From Planctomycetota bacterium (GTDB taxonomy: Bacteria > Planctomycetota > UBA1135 > UBA2386), in the NCBI GenBank assembly GCA_020849665.1, contig JADLFX010000012.1:1-53248 (forward strand): DNA of 53,248 nucleotides. Reading direction: 5' to 3'. Below, piece by piece: positions 34,403 through 45,469 of this stretch (position 1 is its first letter; each line of letters begins with the position of its first letter). The notes below the pieces were generated by a model. The model searched no databases. It had not been told where the DNA came from and worked only from the letters and a program-made list of their open reading frames with translations. A program made the translations under genes and the position numbers.

Positions 34403-36037
34403 TCACGCGTGCACCCCGGGGGCCTCCATGCCGGTCTTCTCCACCCACTCCACGTACGAGCCGGGGTAGACCGCCGGCTGGCCGCCCTGGCCGCAGGCGC
34501 TCACGTCCAGCACCCGGTTGGCGAGGCCGCGCAGGAAGGTGCGGTCGTGCGACACGAAGAGCATGGTGCCCTCGAAGTCGCGCAGCGTCTGCACCAGCAT
34601 CTCCTTGGTCTGCAGGTCGAGGTGGTTCGTGGGTTCGTCCAGGACCAGGAAGTTGGGCGGATCGAAGAGCATCAGCGCGAGGACCAGCCGGGAGCGCTCG
34701 CCGCCGCTCAGCACCTCGATGCGCTTCTCCACGTCGTCGCCGGAGAACTGGAACGCGCCGAGCAGGTTGCGCTTGGCGCCGATGGTCTCCAGGTGGAAGC
34801 GCTGGTCCACCTGCTCCCAGACCGTCAGGGTGGGGTCGAGCAGCTCCAGCGACTCCTGGGCGAAGTAGCCCAGCTTGACGCTGGGGCCGATCCGCACCGT
34901 GCCGGTGTCGGGGGCGAGGACCCCGGCCACCATCTTCAGCAGCGTGGTCTTGCCGGAGCCGTTCTGGCCCATGACGCACCAACGCTCGCCGCGTTTGATC
35001 TCGAAGTCGAAGCCGCGGTAGACGGTGCGCGCGCCGTACGCCTTCGCGACCCCACGCAGCGCCGCCACGTCCTCGCCGGAGCGGGGTGGCTTGCGGAACT
35101 GGAACGGAACGATCTCGCGGTGCTTGGGCGGATCGATCCGCTCGATCTTCTCCATCTTGCGGGCGCGGCTCTGTGCCTGCGCCGCCTTGGCCACGTGCGT
35201 GCCGAAGCGGTCGATGAAGCGCTGCATCTTGGCGAGCATCGCCTGCTGGCGTTCGTACGCGGCCTCCTTCTTCTGGGCGCGCAGCTTCTGCTCGCGCTCC
35301 ATGTAGTCGTAGTTGCCGGAGTACGACACCAGCTCGCCGTCGTCCACGTCCACGATCCGCGACACCACACGGTTCATGAAGTCGCGGTCGTGGCAGGTCA
35401 TCAGCAGGGCGGCGCGGCTGTCCCGGAGGAAGTGCTCGAGCCACAGGATCGACTCGATGTCGAGGTGGTTGGTGGGTTCGTCCATGAGCAGGACGTCGAA
35501 GTCGCCCAACAGGACCTTGGCCATGCCCACGCGCATCTTCCAGCCGCCCGAGAGCGCGCCGACATCGCCGTCGATCTGCGTGTCGTGGAAGCCGAGGCCG
35601 TGCAGGATCTCCTTGGCGCGCGCCTCCAGCTCGTAGCCGCCCATGTGCTGGTACTCCTCCTGCACCTCGCCGAAGCGCGCCAGGACCTTGTCGAAGGCGT
35701 CCGCCTGGGCGGGGTCCGCGAGGTCGTGTTGCAGCTGCTCCAGCTCGTGGTGCAGTTCGCCCAGCCGGCCGCTCCCGGCGATCGCCTCGTCCAGCACCGA
35801 GCGGCCGCCCATGGTCCCCTGGTCCTGCCGGAAGTGGCCGATGGTCACCCGCTTGGGCACCATCACTTCGCCGTCGTCGACCGGTTCCTCGCCGGTGATC
35901 AGGCGGAAGAGGGTCGACTTGCCGGAGCCGTTGGGACCCACCAGGCCCACCTTCTCGCCAGGATTGAGCTGCAGCGACGCGTCCACGAAGAGGGCCTGAT
36001 GGCCGTGGCGCTTGCTGATGTGGGTCAGGGAGATCAT
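34403..36037 (-). CDS. ABC-F family ATP-binding protein
   Basis: A 544-residue soluble protein with two ABC domains and no membrane part. Domain 1: Walker A GPNGSGKST (34-42), signature LSGGWKMRVGMAK, Walker B LLMDEPTNHLD. The linker after it carries the ABC-F P-site tRNA interaction helices (MEREQKLRAQKKEAAYERQQAML). Domain 2: GQNGSGKTT near residue 355, LSGGERSRLVLA, LVLDEPTNHLD. ABC-F proteins act on ribosomes, rescuing or tuning translation; this looks like the YbiT/Uup-type. ATATGG/TATGGT near 36050 is a possible -10. A second ABC-F lies at 38.9 kb. Confidence 0.95.
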   Translation of the reverse strand: MISLTHISKRHGHQALFVDASLQLNPGEKVGLVGPNGSGKSTLFRLITGEEPVDDGEVMVPKRVTIGHFRQDQGTMGGRSVLDEAIAGSGRLGELHHELEQLQHDLADPAQADAFDKVLARFGEVQEEYQHMGGYELEARAKEILHGLGFHDTQIDGDVGALSGGWKMRVGMAKVLLGDFDVLLMDEPTNHLDIESILWLEHFLRDSRAALLMTCHDRDFMNRVVSRIVDVDDGELVSYSGNYDYMEREQKLRAQKKEAAYERQQAMLAKMQRFIDRFGTHVAKAAQAQSRARKMEKIERIDPPKHREIVPFQFRKPPRSGEDVAALRGVAKAYGARTVYRGFDFEIKRGERWCVMGQNGSGKTTLLKMVAGVLAPDTGTVRIGPSVKLGYFAQESLELLDPTLTVWEQVDQRFHLETIGAKRNLLGAFQFSGDDVEKRIEVLSGGERSRLVLALMLFDPPNFLVLDEPTNHLDLQTKEMLVQTLRDFEGTMLFVSHDRTFLRGLANRVLDVSACGQGGQPAVYPGSYVEWVEKTGMEAPGVHA

Positions 36038-36175
36038 GGAGGGCGGGGCACCATATCGGTTCTTGGAGGCGCCCGGGATGGGCTTCCGCCAAGGGCGGAG
36101 GCGCCGGTGCCCGCCGCCGGCTTGGACCCTGGCGACGCAGTGGCAGGCGGGGCGGACGGAGTATCGTTCCCGCCC

Positions 36176-37189
36176 ATGCACCACCCGCTCGCCCGGGCCG
36201 GGCTGCTCCTGCTGCCCCTGGCCGGGATCTCCGCACAGACCACCCGACCCGCACTGCCCGCGCTGGCGGCGCCGTTCCGGGTGGAGGCCGGCGGCAAGCC
36301 GATCGAGGTCGAGGTCGGCCACGCCGCCCCGTTCGTGCTGCATCTCGACGGCGACGGTCTGCCCGACCTCGCCGTGGGCCAGTTCGGCGGCGGCACCTGC
36401 CGGCTCTACCGCAACGTCGGAACGAAGGGTGCGCCGCGCTTCGAATCGTTCACATGGCTCCAGTCCGAGGGCAAGGACGCCGCCATGGAATCGGCTTGAT
36501 GCATCGGATTCGATCCGCAGTTCGCGGATCTCGACGGCGACGGAGTCCTCGACGTGCTGAGCGGCCGCTACCAGCCGGCCTCGGTCTACTGGTTCCGAGG
36601 CGTGCAGGGCGGCGGCTTCGGCCCACGGCAGGTGGCGCTGGAGGAAGAAGGCACGAAGTACTCGATGGCCACGACCAACGCGGCGGATCTGGATGGCGAC
36701 GGCGACCTCGATCTGGTCATCGGCGACACCAGTGGCGGGGTGTTCTGGAGCCGCAACGACGGCGATCGGAAGGTCCCGCGCTTCACGCCCCGCAGGCCGC
36801 TCCAGGCGGGCGGCGACCCGTTGCGCGTCTCGCACAAGTCCGATCCGCTGCCCGCCGACTGGGACGGCGACGGCGTCCTGGACCTGCTGGTCGGCGACGA
36901 GGCTGCCGACGTCGTGTTCTTCCGCGGCCTGGGCGGGCTGCGCTTCGAGCCGGGGATCTCGCTCTTCACCCGGGCGCCGGTGGGACCCAGGTGGGGCTAC
37001 ACCCAGGCCAAGAAGGCGCTCGACCCGCATCGCGTGATCCCGGGCTACCGCGTCCGGCTGGCAGTGGCCGACTGGAACGCCGACGGCAGACCCGACCTCC
37101 TGGTGGGCAACTGCGTGGAGGGACCGAAGCCCGAGGGTGCCGCGCGCGGCGCCACGGTCGGCCACGTGTACGTCCTCCTGCGCCGGTGA
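36176..37189 (+). CDS. Secreted FG-GAP repeat selenoprotein
   Basis: One frame of 338 codons with a single in-frame TGA at 36497-36499 (codon 108). Signal peptide MHHPLARAGLLLLPLAGISA, then FG-GAP repeats (LDGDGLPDLAVG; after the TGA DLDGDGVLDVLSG, DLDGDGDLDLVIG, DWDGDGVLDLLVG, DWNADGRPDLLVG). The region around the TGA is ESA-U108-C109-IGFDPQF; related planctomycete proteins, as I recall them, have CC-IGF/VGF at this place, so Sec would replace the first Cys of a vicinal pair. A near-perfect SECIS-like hairpin follows. Repeats and codon use continue unchanged after the TGA, arguing against decay. As a U-C pair in a secreted propeller it may react with thiols, peroxides or metals. A TATCGT box ends 8 bases before the ATG. 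A small membrane protein gene follows after 34 bases. Confidence 0.85.
36500..36535 (+). promoter_or_regulatory. Candidate bacterial SECIS of the FG-GAP selenoprotein
   Basis: GATCCGC (36512-36518) pairs perfectly with GCGGATC (36524-36530); the loop AGTTC has G as second base followed by U. The loop G is 20 bases beyond the TGA. Confidence 0.75.
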
Positions 37190-37223
37190 GCGCCCGCGAG
37201 CCAGTGCCCCGGAATCGACCCGC

Positions 37224-37616
37224 ATGATCGAGCCCACTCCCTTGCCTGCCGGACCCGCGGTGGCGGCCGCCGCGGCGCCGCGGCTCACGCGCGGGAACGC
37301 ACTCCTGCACGCCGCTGGCTGGCTCTACCTGCCGCAATTCCTGCCCTTCCTCCTCGGTCCGCTCACCGAGTGCGGTCACTGCGTGCAGACCTACCTGCTC
37401 TGCTTCCCCGTCGGGCCGGGGCTGCTGGCGGGAGCCCTGCTGGCCCATGGGGCGATGCGCTGGGTGCTGGCCGCCGGGTTCGCCCTGGGGGCCGTGGGCG
37501 TGAGCTTCGCGCTGCAGAACGGCTTCGGCCCGCGCGGCAGGCGCCGGGCCGGCTGGCTCGTGGCGTCGGCCTCCGCCGGCAACGCCCTGGCGCTGGCGGG
37601 GGCGATCCGGATGTGA
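37224..37616 (+). CDS. Small membrane protein with periplasmic-side CxxC
   Basis: A 130-residue protein with three predicted membrane segments (LLHAAGWLYLPQFLPFLLGP, VGPGLLAGALLAHGAMRWVLAAGFALGAVGVSFAL as two, and GWLVASASAGNALALAGAI). Between the first two lies TEC50GHC53VQTYLLC, a CxxC-type pair. No family recognised. It sits 34 bases downstream of the FG-GAP selenoprotein and converges on the thioredoxin-like selenoprotein, so a role in thiol/selenol electron transfer is imaginable but unproven. Confidence 0.7.
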   Translation: MIEPTPLPAGPAVAAAAAPRLTRGNALLHAAGWLYLPQFLPFLLGPLTECGHCVQTYLLCFPVGPGLLAGALLAHGAMRWVLAAGFALGAVGVSFALQNGFGPRGRRRAGWLVASASAGNALALAGAIRM

Positions 37617-37660
37617 CGCGCGGCGGGCCCGGGGCCCGCCGCGATCTCCCCGCGCGTCAC
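37613..37660. terminator. Bidirectional terminator between convergent genes
   Basis: Nested inverted repeats: outer GTGACGCG / CGCGTCAC (37613-37620 and 37653-37660) and inner CGGCGGGCCC / GGGCCCGCCG (37621-37641). The outer arms overlap the stop codons of both genes. Confidence 0.65.
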
Positions 37661-38790
37661 TTGTCCGGCTCCGCCGCGCCGGCGCTCATCTCGGCCAGGA
37701 GCCGGTCGACCGCGGCGTCCATCTGCTCGCCGCGCACGTCCTTGAAGCGGATCACGCCCTTGTGGTCGAGGACGTAGATCGTGGGCCAGGCGCGGACGTT
37801 CCAGCGCGTGCTGATCGGGCCGGCCGTGCCCTTGGGTCCGTTCCAGAAGCTGCGCCAGGTGATCCGTTCCTCGGCGAGGCGCTTGCCGAGCTGTGCCTTG
37901 TCGGGATCGCTGTTCACGCCGATGAGGGCGAAGGGCTGGTTCTTCAGTCGTTGCACGAGCGACCGCTCGTGCGGGTACATGGCCCGGCAGGGGCCTCACC
38001 AATCGCCCCAGAAGTCGAGCACCACCACCTTGCCGCGGTACTCGCTGAGCTTGAACTTCACGCCGTCGAGGTCCTCGCCCTCGATGTCGGGTGCCACCAT
38101 GCCGATCTGCAGGCGCTCCCGCTCGAAGCGCGGCGCGACGATCTTGTCGTAGAGCTGGCTGCCCTGGGCGAGGATCTCGGCCTCCGCCGCGAGTCTGGCG
38201 GCCAGCTCCATCTCCTCGGCGCTGGCGCCGCGGCGCTGCAGCATGGTCACGCGGACGTCGAGGGCGTGGGCCCGCACGAGCGCGTCGGGGTGCTTGGAGC
38301 TGACGTCGATCAGGAACGCGCGCACCACCTCGGGGTCCGCGGCGCGCGGCAGCAGGTACGGGGGCTCGAAGAGCTCCAGGAGCTGCTTGCTGGCGAGGTG
38401 CTGCCGGTGCAGCGTCGCCAGCGCGCGGGTGGCCCGTTCCTTGTTGCCGCCGTGGCAGACCACCCAGGCGAGGGGCAAGACGGCCTCGTCCTTGCCAGCG
38501 TGGCGCTGTGCGAGTTCGAGCGCCCGGTCGGCGTAGGGCGTGAGATCCAGCTTCGGCGCCTTCTGCAGCAGTGCGTTGAGCTTCTCGGCGTCGCGCGCCG
38601 CGAGCGCCGCCTGGTACTCCGCGCCCTGCGTGAACTCCTTGCGTGCCGCGGCCCACGCACTGCGTGCGGCCTCTGCCTCTCGGACCAGGCTCTGGTACTC
38701 CTGCTGCGCGGGCGAGGGGGGTGGGCCCTGCTGGGCCGTCGCCACGCCGAGGAGCAGGAGCACCGCGGCGGGCCAGGGTGATCGGGTCAT
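37657..38790 (-). CDS. Secreted TlpA/thioredoxin-like selenoprotein (UGPC)
   Basis: One frame of 378 codons on the minus strand with a single TGA at 37996-37998 (codon 265). Signal peptide MTRSPWPAAVLLLLGVATA; then a ~210-residue helical region (QQEYQSLVREAEAARSAWAAARKEF); then a TlpA/AhpC-TSA thioredoxin domain: IGMVAPDIEGEDLDGVKFKLSEYRG, VVVLDFWGDW-U265-GP-C268-RAMYPHERSLV, FALIGVNSDPD and the cis-Pro strand VRAWPTIYVLDHKGVI. TGA replaces the attacking Cys of WCGPC. Both halves lie in the same frame and the whole is a normal-length redoxin. A SECIS-like hairpin follows. It probably acts as a periplasmic thiol-disulfide reductase or peroxidase. GGAGGA precedes the start; TATCCT at 38836-38841 is a possible -10. 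Confidence 0.9.
37953..37995 (-). promoter_or_regulatory. Candidate bacterial SECIS of the thioredoxin-like selenoprotein
   Basis: On the minus strand GCACGAGC (37972-37965) pairs perfectly with GCTCGTGC (37960-37953) around a GGTC loop. The loop starts with G, followed by G and U as in the E. coli fdhF SECIS. The first loop base is 31 nt beyond the TGA. Confidence 0.78.
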
Positions 38791-38909
38791 CGGTTCCTCC
38801 GGGTTCGGATCGTGCCGCCGCAGCGGCAGCCCGGGAGGATAGCCGGCCGGCGGGTGATCCCGATGCTCCGGGGCGGCGCGCGCGGATAGAACCTCCGCCC
38901 CGCACCGCC

Positions 38910-40832
<1,923 letters not shown>

Positions 40833-40835
40833 GTC

Positions 40836-43634
40836 CTAGCTGAGCAGCCGCTCGTCGTACTGCGCCTCGCGCAGCTTCGCCTGGGCCGCGGCCAGCCGGG
40901 CGATCGGCACGCGCGGCGCCGAGCACGAGACGTAGTCGAGGCGCAGGAAGTGGCACAGCCGGATCGAGTCGGCGTGGCCGCCGTGCTCGCCGCAGATGCC
41001 AATCTTCAGTTCCGGGCGGCCCTGGCGTCCCCACTGCACCGCCATCTGCATGAGGCGGCCCACACCCTTCACGTCGAGCACCTCGAACGGGTTGTCGTGC
41101 AGGATCCCGGTCTCCTGGTAGAGGGAGAGGAACTTGTTTTCGGCGTCCTCGCGCGAGAACGAGAACGTGGCCTGGGTCAGGTCGTTGGTGCCGAACGAGA
41201 AGAACTCGGCGACCTTGGCCAGGTGGGTGGCGCGCAGACAGGCGCGCACCACCTCGATCATGCTGCCGAAGCGGAACGGCGGCACGCTGCCGTAGCGCCG
41301 TGCGACCTCCGCGTGCACCTGGTCGACCATCTCGCGCACGCGCCGCAGCTCCTGTGCGGTCGCCACCTGCGGCACCATGATCTCGGGCCGCACGTCGATG
41401 CCGCTGCGGCTGCACTCCGCCGCGGCCTCCAGGATCGCGCGGATCTGCATCTCGTAGATCTCGGGGTGGGTGAGCCCCAGGCGCACGCCGCGGTGGCCGA
41501 GCATCGGGTTGACCTCGGCCAGGGAGCGGACCTTGCGCAGCATCGCCTCCTTGCGGTGCAGCAGGTGCTCCACCCGGCGGCGGTGTCCCTGCTCGCCGAG
41601 CGAGTGGGTCAGCGCGTCGAGGCTCTCGACGTACTGGGTGTGCAGCTCGGGGTCGATCAGCTTCAGGGTCTCGGGCAGCTCGCCCATGCTCTGCACCGCG
41701 CGCCGCAGGTGACGGAGGTGCGAGATCTCGAACTCCAGCTGCTCGGCCGTGGGCAGGAACTCGTGGATCGGCGGATCGAGCAGGCGCACCGTCACCGGCA
41801 GCCCCTCCATGGCCTTGAAGATCGCGGCGAAGTCGGCGCGCTGGATCGGCAGCAGCCGGTCGAGCGCGCTGCGGCGCTGCTCCGAGTTCTCCGCCAGGAT
41901 CATCTCCTGCACGATCGGCAGGCGGTCGCCGTCGTGGAACATGCGCTCGGTGCGGCACAGGCCGATGCCGGTCGCGCCGTAGCGGCGGGCGCGAGTGGCG
42001 TCGCCGGGCGTGTCGGCATTGGCGTACACGCGCAGGAGTGCCACCTCGTCGGCCCACCCGAGCAGCGTCGCCAGCTCGGCGAAGAACTCCGCCTCGACGG
42101 TCTGGATCTCGCCGGCGTAGACGTTGCCGGTGGAACCGTCGATGGTGATCACGTCGCCCTCCACCAGCGTGGTGTCGCCGATCCTGGCCTTGCGCTCGCG
42201 CACGTCGATCTGGATCGCCTCGCAGCCCGAGACGCACGGCTTGCCCATGCCGCGCGCCACCACGGCGGCATGCGAGGTCTTGCCGCCCCGGCTGGTGAGG
42301 ATGCCGCGTGCCGCGAAGAAGCCGTGGATGTCCTCGGGCTTGGTCTCCTCGCGCACGAGCAGGATCCGTTCGCCCAGCTTGCCGCGCGCCTCCGCGGTGT
42401 CGGCGTCGAACACGATGTGCCCCGAGGCCGCGCCCGGCGACGCCGGCAGGCCCTGGGCCAGGACCCTGGCCTGGAAGCCGGGGGCGAGCTGCGGCACCAG
42501 GAGCTGCTCCAGCAGCGTGGGGTTCACGCGCAGCAATGCCGCCTGCTTGGTGAGGATGGCCTCGCGCACCATCTCCACCGAGGTCACCACCATGGCGCGC
42601 GCGTTCATCTTGCCGTTGCGCGTCTGCAGGCAGTAGAGGCGGCCCCGCTCGATCGTGAACTCGAAGTCCTGGACCTCGCGGTAGTGGGCCTCGAGCTTCG
42701 CGCGCAGCTCCATCAGCTCGTCGTACAGCAGGGGCATCTCGTGCTGCAGCTCCGCGATGGGCTTGGGCGTGCGGATCCCGGCCACCACGTCCTCGCCCTG
42801 GGCATTCACGAGGTACTCGCCGTACACCGTGTTCTCGCCGGTGGCCGGGTTGCGGGTGAAGCCGACGCCGGTGGCCGAGTCGCTGCCCAGGTTGCCGAAC
42901 ACCATGGCGCACACGTTCACCGCCGTGCCATTGGCCATCTCCGCGGTGATCTTGAACTGGCGCCGGTAGTCGACCGCGCGCTTGCCCATCCACGAGCGGA
43001 ACACCGCGCCGATGGCCACCTCGAGCTGGGCCATCGGATCGTGAGGGAAGGGCCGGCCCGTGTGGCGCTGCACGATCGCCAGGTACGCGTCGGCCAGCTC
43101 GCGGAGTTGTTCGGCCTTCAGGTCGATGTCCTGGCGCGCACTGGTGCGGCGCTTGAGCTCCGCCATGGCTTCCTCGAAGAGCGTCTCGGGCACGCCGAGC
43201 GCGATCTTGCCGAAGAGCTGCAGGAAGCGCCGGTAGGAGTCGTAGCCGAAGCGCGGGTTCTCGGTCTGCCGGATCAGTCCCGCGAGCGTGTCCTGGTTCA
43301 GACCCAGGTTCAGCACCGTGTCCATCATCCCGGGCATCGACATCGCAGACCCCGAACGGACCGACACCAGCAGGGGGTTCTGCGCCGAGCCGAAGCGCTT
43401 GCCGGTCTTCTGCTCCAGCACGGACATGTGCTTGCGCACCTCGTCCATGAGGCCCTCCGGCAGCCGATCGTGCTCCAGGTAGGCGAGGCAAGCCTCCGTG
43501 GTGATGGTGAACCCGGGCGGCACGTTCAGGCCGATCTGGGTCATCTCGCAGAGGTTCGCCCCCTTGCCGCCCAGCAGCATCTTGTTCTTCCCGTCACCCT
43601 TCTCGAAGGCGTAGACGAACGTCTTGGCGCTCAT
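40836..43634 (-). CDS. ppdK: Pyruvate, phosphate dikinase
   Basis: A 932-residue enzyme interconverting ATP, phosphate and pyruvate with AMP, PPi and phosphoenolpyruvate. N-terminal ATP-grasp: VYAFEKGDGKNKMLLGGKGANLCEM, VSVRSGSAMSMPGMMDTVLNLG; swivelling phosphohistidine domain: GGKTSHAAVVARGMGKPCVSG with the catalytic His near residue 453; C-terminal TIM barrel: GIGLCRTERMFH, PEIMVPQVATAQEL, FSFGTNDLTQATFSFSRED and CGEHGG. Length and motifs are complete. It may run in glycolysis with PPi or in gluconeogenesis. The ATG 43634 is directly before SAKTFVYAF; extra upstream codons are not homologous. Confidence 0.97.
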   Translation of the reverse strand: MSAKTFVYAFEKGDGKNKMLLGGKGANLCEMTQIGLNVPPGFTITTEACLAYLEHDRLPEGLMDEVRKHMSVLEQKTGKRFGSAQNPLLVSVRSGSAMSMPGMMDTVLNLGLNQDTLAGLIRQTENPRFGYDSYRRFLQLFGKIALGVPETLFEEAMAELKRRTSARQDIDLKAEQLRELADAYLAIVQRHTGRPFPHDPMAQLEVAIGAVFRSWMGKRAVDYRRQFKITAEMANGTAVNVCAMVFGNLGSDSATGVGFTRNPATGENTVYGEYLVNAQGEDVVAGIRTPKPIAELQHEMPLLYDELMELRAKLEAHYREVQDFEFTIERGRLYCLQTRNGKMNARAMVVTSVEMVREAILTKQAALLRVNPTLLEQLLVPQLAPGFQARVLAQGLPASPGAASGHIVFDADTAEARGKLGERILLVREETKPEDIHGFFAARGILTSRGGKTSHAAVVARGMGKPCVSGCEAIQIDVRERKARIGDTTLVEGDVITIDGSTGNVYAGEIQTVEAEFFAELATLLGWADEVALLRVYANADTPGDATRARRYGATGIGLCRTERMFHDGDRLPIVQEMILAENSEQRRSALDRLLPIQRADFAAIFKAMEGLPVTVRLLDPPIHEFLPTAEQLEFEISHLRHLRRAVQSMGELPETLKLIDPELHTQYVESLDALTHSLGEQGHRRRVEHLLHRKEAMLRKVRSLAEVNPMLGHRGVRLGLTHPEIYEMQIRAILEAAAECSRSGIDVRPEIMVPQVATAQELRRVREMVDQVHAEVARRYGSVPPFRFGSMIEVVRACLRATHLAKVAEFFSFGTNDLTQATFSFSREDAENKFLSLYQETGILHDNPFEVLDVKGVGRLMQMAVQWGRQGRPELKIGICGEHGGHADSIRLCHFLRLDYVSCSAPRVPIARLAAAQAKLREAQYDERLLS

Positions 43635-43847
43635 GGGAGTGTCCTGGAGCGCGGAACCCTGCCGCGCCCGATCTGCGTGGAAATGGCCCGGCCCAGGCGG
43701 CACACCACGACCACGGACCGGCACCCAGGCGGGCAGGCCCGGGTGCAGGACGAAACGGGGAGGATCGGCCGCTGCCGTGACCTGCCAACGCCCGCGGCGG
43801 CCCGGCGTTTCGTCGGGATCAGCTCGCGTCCGCGTCAGTACTTCGGC

Positions 43848-45263
43848 TCAGCGATGCCCGTGCGGGCGCCCGCCGTGGCCCTTGTGGCGGGGGGGATGCG
43901 CGGGCCGCCGCGCCGGGGTTCCGTGGCCATGGTCATGGCGCTGCTGCCTGGCGGGGGTGCCGTGGCCATGGGCTGGACCATGGCCATGCCGTTGGGGCCT
44001 GGCGGGGGTGCCGTGGCGCGGCCCCCGGCTCGTGTGCGGCTGGTGCCGGGTGGGGGGGTGGGCCGGCCGCGGGGCGGGGCGCGCCGGTGCGTGGGCCACC
44101 CGCTCCTTGGTTTCGGGGGGAGGCTTGAGCGGGGCGGGGCCCGGGATCACGGGGATCCTGCAGCGGATCAGCTTCTCGATGTCGCGCAGGTAGGGACGCT
44201 CGTCGCTGCCGCAGAACGAGATCGCGGTGCCCTCCCGCCCGGCGCGGGCCGTGCGGCCGATGCGGTGCACGTAGCTCTCCGGGATGTTGGGCAGGTCGTA
44301 GTTGATCACGTGCGTGATGCCGGGCACGTCGATGCCGCGTGCCGCGATGTCGGTGGCCACGAGGACCAGGATCGAGCCGGCCCGGAACCCGTCCAGCGCG
44401 CGCTCGCGCGCCGACTGCGACTTGTCGCCGTGGATCGCCTCGACGCGGATGCCCTGCTTGCGCAGGCCCCTGGCCACCCGGTCGGCGCCGTGGCGCGTGC
44501 GCGTGAACACCAGCGCGCTGGTGATCGACGGATCCTGCAGGAGCGCGGCCAGCACGCCCGGCTTGGCCGGCTTCTCCACGAGGATCACGCTCTGCCGGAC
44601 GCGCTCCACCGTGGTGGCCTGCGGGGCCACTTCCACGCGCACCGGATCCCGCAGGATCGTTCCCGCGAGCTGCACGATGTCGGATGGCATCGTGGCCGAG
44701 AAGAGCAGCGACTGGCGGTTCTTGGGCAGCTGGCCGATGACCCGCCGCACGTCCGGTAGGAAGCCCATGTCGAGCATCCGGTCCGCTTCGTCGAGGACGA
44801 AGATCTCCACGTGGCGCAGGTCGGCGTGTCCCTGGCCGATCAGGTCGAGCAGGCGGCCCGGGGTGGCGACCAGGACGTCGAGCCCGGGACGCAGGGCGCG
44901 CACCTGCGAGTCCTGGCCGACGCCGCCGAACACCACCGCGAGGCGCAGGTGCAGGTTCTGGCCGTAGCCGGAGAAGCTGTCCTCGATCTGGGCCGCCAAC
45001 TCGCGCGTCGGAGTGAGCACCAGCGCGCGCGGCGCGCGCGGCGCCGGCCGGCGCGGCGAGGACGCGAGGATCTGCAGGATCGGCAGGGCGAATGCGGCGG
45101 TCTTGCCGGTGCCGGTCTGGGCGATCCCCAGCAGGTCGCGCCCGGCCAGGAGGTGGGGGATGGCCTGCGCCTGGATGGGCGTCGGCGCGGCGTAGCCGCG
45201 GGCGATCAAGGCGCGCTGGATCGGCTCGGCGAGCCGCAGGGTGGCGAAGGAACGGGACGTCAT
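43848..45263 (-). CDS. DEAD-box RNA helicase (RhlE-like) with His-rich tail
   Basis: A 471-residue ATP-dependent RNA helicase. Motifs: Q-motif [23 protein letters not shown] (48-55), Ia PTRELAAQ, Ib TPGR, II DEAD (159-162), [56 protein letters not shown]. The last ~80 residues are a low-complexity tail of His, Pro, Arg and Gly with repeats such as [20 protein letters not shown]. RhlE family tails are usually basic and bind RNA; the extreme His content is unusual and may bind metal. The DNA under it has repeated gccatggcc units. It probably helps ribosome assembly or RNA decay. Confidence 0.95.
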   Translation of the reverse strand: MTSRSFATLRLAEPIQRALIARGYAAPTPIQAQAIPHLLAGRDLLGIAQTGTGKTAAFALPILQILASSPRRPAPRAPRALVLTPTRELAAQIEDSFSGYGQNLHLRLAVVFGGVGQDSQVRALRPGLDVLVATPGRLLDLIGQGHADLRHVEIFVLDEADRMLDMGFLPDVRRVIGQLPKNRQSLLFSATMPSDIVQLAGTILRDPVRVEVAPQATTVERVRQSVILVEKPAKPGVLAALLQDPSITSALVFTRTRHGADRVARGLRKQGIRVEAIHGDKSQSARERALDGFRAGSILVLVATDIAARGIDVPGITHVINYDLPNIPESYVHRIGRTARAGREGTAISFCGSDERPYLRDIEKLIRCRIPVIPGPAPLKPPPETKERVAHAPARPAPRPAHPPTRHQPHTSRGPRHGTPARPQRHGHGPAHGHGTPARQQRHDHGHGTPARRPAHPPRHKGHGGRPHGHR

Positions 45264-45469
45264 GTGGGGCGGGGGGCGCAGGGCTGAAGCCGCTGCAGCA
45301 CGACGCGGCGCAGGGAACTCCGGAGCAGGCCGCGGGCAAAGGGGAGCACTGTAGCCGCCTCGCCCACTTGGCGCTTCCGCCCGGTCCTGGAACCCGCCAA
45401 GATCCCGCCGGCCTGCCGGTGCGGAGGGCGCGATCCCGCGGCCTGGCGCGCCGGATCCGGACCCCTGCC

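Noticed and set aside
36176..36499. Treating the two halves of the FG-GAP gene as separate genes or a pseudogene
   Set aside because: Same frame, continuous repeats, one stop only, a SECIS-like hairpin, and two further genes with the same arrangement.
43900..44060. Repeated gccatggcc units as a CRISPR-like or regulatory repeat
   Set aside because: Units are irregular, have no spacers and encode the His/Pro/Gly tail of the helicase.
40950..44759. A 1269-codon open frame on the plus strand
   Set aside because: It runs antisense to pyruvate phosphate dikinase and the DEAD-box helicase, both with full motif sets. High GC keeps antisense frames open.
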